From: Tubiluchus corallicola
Taxonomy: Eukaryota > Priapulida > Priapulimorpha > Priapulimorphida > Tubiluchidae
Length of the DNA stretch: 60,192 nt
Direction of reading: 5' to 3'
Assembly: GCA_030141605.1 (NCBI GenBank)
Contig: JAQGDQ010000421.1
Coordinates: forward strand, 142,501 to 202,692
In this document: piece by piece, positions 54,803-60,192 of the stretch
Layout of the letters: the number at the start of each line of letters is the position of its first letter
Numbering within the stretch: position 1 is the first letter of the stretch
Position numbers and translations under genes: made by a program
Notes under the pieces: generated by a model
Told to the model about the DNA's origin: nothing
Seen by the model: only the letters and a program-made list of their open reading frames with translations
Databases searched by the model: none

Positions 54803-54838
<36 letters not shown>
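54737..54838. repeat. (AAT)n microsatellite
   Basis: About 100 bp of AAT with one CAA interruption. It follows a retroelement-like tail and leads into the CACCA satellite. Confidence 0.97.
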
Positions 54839-54839
<1 letters not shown>

Positions 54840-55763
54840 CCGCACAGCACCACACCATAACACCACACTGCACCACACCACCCACCCACCTACACACCAC
54901 ACCACCCACACCATACCACTCCACCACATCACACCACACCGCACCACACCATACCACCATACCACCTACACACCACACCACCCACACCATACCACTCCAC
55001 CACATCACACCACACTGCACCACACCCTACCACTGCACCACCCACACACCACACCACCCACACCATAATACTCCACCACATCACACCGCACAGCACCACA
55101 CCATAACACCACACTGCACCACACCGCACAGCACCACACCATAACACCACACTGCACCACACCACCCACCAACCTACACACCACACTGCACCACACCATA
55201 CCACTGCACCGCACCACCCACACACCACAACACACCACCCACACCATAATACTCCACCACATCACACCGCACAGCACCACACCATAACACCACACTGCAC
55301 CACACCACCCACACCATAATACTCCACCACATCACACCGCACAGCACCACACCATAACACCACACTGCACCACACCACCCACCCACCTACACACCACACC
55401 ACCCACACCATACCACTCCACCACATCACACCCCACCGCACCACAACATACCACTGCAGCACACCGCACGACCCACATACCACACCACACCAACCACGCC
55501 ATACGACTCCACCACATCACACCACACTGCACCACACCATACCACTGCACCACACCACACTGCACCACACCATAATACTCCACCACATCACACCAAACTG
55601 CACCACACCATAACACCACACTGCACCACAACACACACCCACCCACACACCACGCCACACAGTCCATACCACACTACCCACACCACACCCCACACACCCT
55701 ATCACCACACCACACCATCCATAGCACAACACACAAAGCACACCACCACCACACCACATCAAA
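54839..55763. repeat. CACCA-type satellite, unit 1
   Basis: About 920 bp made of caccac, cacac, cataac and ctgcaccac pieces in a higher-order pattern (for example accataccactccaccaca recurs many times). The plus strand is almost free of G; the minus strand is G/T-rich with ggtgtggtgg motifs. All long frames here are artefacts. Confidence 0.95.
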
Positions 55764-56711
55764 TCCACCACCTCACGTGGTGATCATGATGTTGATGATG
55801 ATGATGGTGGCAACAATGACAACACCTTTAGCACAAGCACCAACAGCACAGCATTACAACAAAACCATTCCAAACATTTTTCACAAAGTTGAAACTATGT
55901 GCTATAATATAATAAATAGCAAAGGCCCCGCAAAAGATTTTGCGTATAAATACACGTGTAATCAATAATACGCGAACATCCTACCTAGTCCACATTTATA
56001 ACACAAAGCCCGTAACATCGTGCCTACCGTTTGTTTAACTAACGCAAAGCCTGTAGCTTTTTGCTGAATTAAAGTTAACAGAGTACAATGGATGACGTCA
56101 CAACAATGCCTTTGCGTCAGCAGTTTTCTAAGCGAAAATTGCCGAAAATAGAACTCCTAACTAACTCGTTGATACTCCTCTCGGTGGACCTGCCCTAACA
56201 TATAGCCCACATCATCGTGTAGCCCTGTCCTTCCTCTTTCTAAAGAGCTATATATCTCCTTCCGAGAGTCCCACCGGGCGACGCTAGAACGTTTTTCCCG
56301 CATGCTGTTTGGTCAAAATTTCGAAAAAATCGCGAGTTGGGTCCGGGAAAACGCCCGTTACGGGACACCGTGGCCCTCTCGCGAATTCTAAATATGCCTA
56401 CTACACCCACCGCTGAACGGGCTATCTATCCAGCACCCAGCACCACCCTCGGCCCGTTCCCGTTCTCTACATCTCAGCCGTATAACTTTTGCAAAAAACG
56501 GCCGAAAAATGGCCATTTTTGGAGGTTTTTCGCCTCCCGTTCCTCCCGGTGGGCCCCATTCGAAAAATAAACCATCAATGAGACGACACTAGATCGAGAC
56601 CTTTCGTTTGATATATAGATCGCCGCAAATGGTGCCCTCGTCTGGGCTGTAGCCTCGAATCTTATATATATATAAATAAATATATATACCAAGAATATTA
56701 ATATAAGAGAC
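55764..56711. repeat. Non-satellite module, unit 1
   Basis: About 950 bp from ccacctcacgtggtg through a GAT tract, an AT-rich part, the block catcatcgtgtagccctgtc (56210), a GC-rich part with cgcccgttacgggacaccg, and a short TATA tract ending aagaatattaatataagaga. A nearly identical copy is at 57733-58712. No recognised coding content. Confidence 0.9.
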
Positions 56712-56745
56712 TAGCCAAACCCCACAAAAAGAATTTTGTGCACAA

Positions 56746-57732
56746 ATCAACACACAACCCACACCACTCCACCTCATCACACCACACTGCACCACACCAT
56801 ACCACTCCACCTCATCGCACCACACAATACCACCACACCGCACCGCACCACACCATACCACCTACACACCACACCACCCACACCATACCACTCCACCACA
56901 TCACACCACACTATACCACTGCACCACCCACACACCACACCACCCACACCATAATACTCCACCACATCACACCGCACAGCACCACGCCATAACACCACAC
57001 TGCACCACACCAATCACCCACCTACACACCATACCACTCCACCACATCACACCGCACCACACCATACCATACCACTCCACCTCATCACACCACACTGCAC
57101 CACACAATACCACCACACCGCACCACACCATACCACCTACACACCACACCACCCACACCATACCACTCCACCACATCACACCACACTGCACCACACCATA
57201 CCACTGCACCACCCACACACCACACCACACCACCCACACACCACACCACCCACACCATAATACTCCACCACATCACACCGCACAGCACCACACCATAACA
57301 CCATACCACTCCACCACACTGCACCACACCATACCACTGCACCACCCACACACCACACACACCATAATACTCCACCACATCACACCGCACAGCACCACAC
57401 CATACCACTTCAGCACACCGCACCACCCACACACCACACCACACCACCCACACCATACGACTCCACCACATCACACCACACCATACCACTGCACCACACC
57501 ACATCGCACCACCCACACACCACACCACACCACCCACACCATAATACTCCACCACATCACACCACACTGCACCACACCATAACACCACACTGCACCACAA
57601 CACCCACCCACCCACACACCACGCCACCCACTCCATACCACACTACCCACACCACACCCCACATGCCCTATCACCCCACCACACCATCCATAGCACAACA
57701 CACAAAGCACACCACCACCACACCACATCAAA
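56746..57732. repeat. CACCA-type satellite, unit 2
   Basis: About 985 bp with the same motif set and, toward its right end, the same order as unit 1 (offset about 1.96 kb), but with different internal copy arrangement, showing independent gain or loss of repeats. Confidence 0.95.
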
Positions 57733-58712
57733 TCCACCACCTCACGTGGTGATCATGATGTTGATGATGATGATGATGATGGTGGCAACGATGACAACAC
57801 CTATAGCACAAGCACCAACAGCACAGCATTACTACAAAACCATTCCAAACATTTTTCACAAAGTTGAAACTATGTGCTATAATATAATAAATAGCAAAGG
57901 TCCCGCAAAAGATTTTGCGTAAAAAACCACGTATAATCAATAACACGCGAACATTCTACCTAGTCCTCATTTATTACGCAAAGCCCGTAACATCCTGCCT
58001 ACTGTATGTTTACTTACCTAACGCAAAGCAGCAGCTTTTACTGAATTAAAGCTATAAGATTATAGACAGAATACAATGGATGACGTCACAACAATGCCTT
58101 TGCGTCAGCAATTTTCTAAGCGAAAATTGTCGAAAATAGAACATCCAATTAACTCCTCGGTACTCCTCTCGGTGGACCTGCCCTAAAATGTAGCCTACAT
58201 CATCGTGTAGCCCTGTCCTTCCTCTTTCTAAAGAGCTATATATCTCCTTCCTAGAGTCCCACTGGGCGACGCTAGAACGTTTTTTCCGCATGCTGTTTGG
58301 TCAAAATTTCGAAAAAATCGCGAGTTGGGTCCGCGAAAACGCCCGTTACGGGACACCGTGGCCCTCTTGGGAATTCTAAATAGGCCTACTACACCCACCG
58401 CTGAACGGGCTATCTATCCATACCCAGCACCCCCCTCGGCCCGTTCCCGTTCTCTACATCTCAGCCGTATAACTTTTGCAAAAAACGGCCGAAAAATGGC
58501 CATTTTTGGAGGTTTTTCGCCCCCCGTTCCTCCCGGTGGGCCCGATTCGAAAAATAAACCATCAATGGCACGACACTAGATCGAGACCTTTCGTTTGATA
58601 TATAGATCGCCGCAAATGGTGCCCTCGTCCGGGCTGTAGCCTCGAATCTTATATATATATATAAATAAATAAATATATATATATATATACCAAGAATATT
58701 AATATAAGAGAA
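57733..58712. repeat. Non-satellite module, unit 2
   Basis: Second copy of 55764-56711, differing by scattered substitutions and by microsatellite length (an extra GAT run and a longer TATA tract). It ends at the same aatattaatataagaga. Confidence 0.9.
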
Positions 58713-58840
58713 GAATTGTCTCATAAAGGTTTGGGCAGACATTGGTTCAAATTTTCCCATTGTCTGTATTTAGTGATATTAAGGTATTACAGTAGGCACA
58801 GTGTATTAGACTCATGGTAATGTAGAATTAAGCGTCTAAA
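58712..58840. repeat. Third copy of the 124 bp repeat
   Basis: Starts aattgtctcataaaggtttg, directly after the module end, and closely matches the copy at 52702-52827. The copies therefore bracket the duplicated satellite block. Confidence 0.88.
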
Positions 58841-60192
58841 AATCGGCTTCCCAAAAATATAAGTGATTCAGAAAATGTAAATTCATTTCAATCAAGTTGA
58901 CAGTGCACTTTTTAAACTTGTAGTTATTTCTAGAGTATCAACGAATATTTCACTAAACAAAAAATAAAAATAAATAAGAAATGTAAGGAATAATAACGTA
59001 GTCTAATGTAATCATTTGTGGCCATATTCATTAAAGTTGTTCGAACAATTTTTTTAAAACTTTGTGTGAAGTTTTTCTGAATCCAACTTACGAAATTTCA
59101 CAGAAAGCTTTTAAATATCTGTGTACAAAAATTCTTATGAACATTTTAATGAATCTTGTTCCTGAAGTGCATACGACAACAAGAATTTTGTTTCATAGTT
59201 AAGAAAACTCACTCATAACAGATAGCATTAGAATGATACACATAAGTTTTAGAGATTTAATTGCAGCTGAATGATAAAAATTGATCATATAAAAATATCC
59301 CGAAAGGTGAAGCTAAGCCTTTTGTTTATTGATATAATATTAATAAAACAATAATTGCCAAACTATATAGTGTGATTGAAATGCCACTCGAAAATTTTGT
59401 AGATTGGTTACTAGCGTTTTATTTTGTTGCTGTGTGTTTTATGTAGAGCTACCAAGATTACCAAAATACAACACAGCATTCATGCAGGCCATGGAATTCC
59501 AGCAAAGGACTGCTTTTGATAACTTAGCGATATTCAATGCCACATATTTTTTCTGCTACAGAATTGCGACATAGATAGCGAAATTAAGGCAGGTCAATAT
59601 CATACCAGGAAGTGTATAGACGATGGATGCTTTAGGATGTTACAATAGGGATTTAGTAAGCTGTTGCTCTAATTAAGTAGTGCCACATTACATCTTACTG
59701 CTGTTACATTATGATGCAATGCATATTAGTAAAACATGTACCAGACCAGCAATTTATACTAGCTATAACTCGTACACGCTTTACTAATATACATTGCCTC
59801 ATAATCTGCAAGCTTATACGTATAACAGCAATAGGATACTATAATTTGACTCTATAGGATACTATGAGGTACTATAATTAGCGTGACAGCTTACTAAATC
59901 ATTATTTTAATATTTTGTGATTCTTGCAGTCCACAAAAATTTAGTTTTAATGATTGAATTGCGAAACTGTGATTGATTTATTTAACTCAGCATAAATTGT
60001 GAGTTTGTCATCTGTTAATGAATAGTACTACTGTGCTATGTCCATTGTAATTGTGCAAGATATATGGTCTACTGCTTATTCTGCAAATGTTCTATAGAGT
60101 AATTATTATACTACTCAACTATATTAGATATGCACTAACAAAAGGCTTTAAGTAATTAATACATCAATAACAAAAATATCTTTTTTTAGTTA
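58841..60192. other. AT-rich right end, no gene recognised
   Basis: Apart from the palindrome at 59650-59900 nothing was recognised. The missing UBE4A N-terminal exons were looked for on the minus strand and not seen. Confidence 0.55.
59650..59900. mobile_element. Palindromic MITE
   Basis: Begins gatttagtaagctgt and ends acagcttactaaatc, exact inverted ends of 15 bp. The arms (about 110 bp each) share further inverted blocks, such as atattagtaaa with tttactaatat, and tttatactag with its complement. No coding content. Confidence 0.8.

Noticed and set aside
54701-57740. Many frames of 60-183 residues rich in Cys, Trp and Val or in His, Thr and Pro
   Set aside because: All are translations of the AAT tract and the CACCA satellite; no unit looks selected as protein.
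58841-60192. Missing N-terminal UBE4A exons
   Set aside because: Looked for on the minus strand; no stretch with UBE4A-like motifs and splice sites was seen, so they are assumed to lie outside the window.

Overview
The window is nuclear DNA of an invertebrate animal. Genes are split by many GT-AG introns, the sequence is AT-rich, and there is a heavy load of microsatellites, MITE-like elements and decayed LINEs. The three genes recognised are animal types: a neprilysin-like M13 ectopeptidase, a chaoptin-like leucine-rich-repeat surface protein, and the U-box ubiquitin ligase UBE4A. The sequence alone does not fix the phylum. No bacterial operon, CRISPR array, rRNA or convincing tRNA gene was seen.

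Layout. 1-4994 is repeat-rich and holds no gene I can support: diverged interspersed repeats, a LINE 3' remnant and an inverted-repeat element. 4995-34353 (+) is a complete neprilysin-like gene of 21 coding exons. Every splice phase agrees and the exons add to 2286 nt, or 761 residues plus stop, the normal size for this family. Its 11.5 kb intron 14 (17534-28999) separates the NAFY motif from the HEITH zinc motif. A complete antisense gene is nested in that intron (24432-17933, minus, 3 coding exons, 1524 residues). It encodes a secreted or surface protein with about 30 LRRs, an LRRCT cap, 17 near-identical copies of a 20-residue Thr/Pro-rich repeat, a fibronectin III domain and a hydrophobic C-terminus.

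34354-39878 is intergenic, with satellite-like and minisatellite blocks. 52272-39879 (minus) holds the last 14 coding exons of UBE4A (820 residues plus stop, ending in the U-box). By comparison with the vertebrate protein about 300 N-terminal residues are missing, and their exons should lie beyond the right edge. The neprilysin-like gene and UBE4A converge. 52600-58840 is a complex repeat block: two tandem units of about 1.97 kb, each made of a strand-asymmetric CACCA satellite plus a roughly 950 bp non-satellite module, lie between copies of a 124 bp repeat. The right edge holds a palindromic MITE.

The genes do not form a pathway. The points of interest are architectural: the nested antisense LRR gene with its homogenised repeat; a probable GC-AG intron, a decayed exon duplication and a retroelement-tail splice acceptor in UBE4A; hAT-, mariner- and foldback-type MITEs in introns; and one conserved repeat module found inside otherwise unlike repeats. 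Exon boundaries were worked out by eye from splice consensus, phase and remembered family similarity; no search was run.
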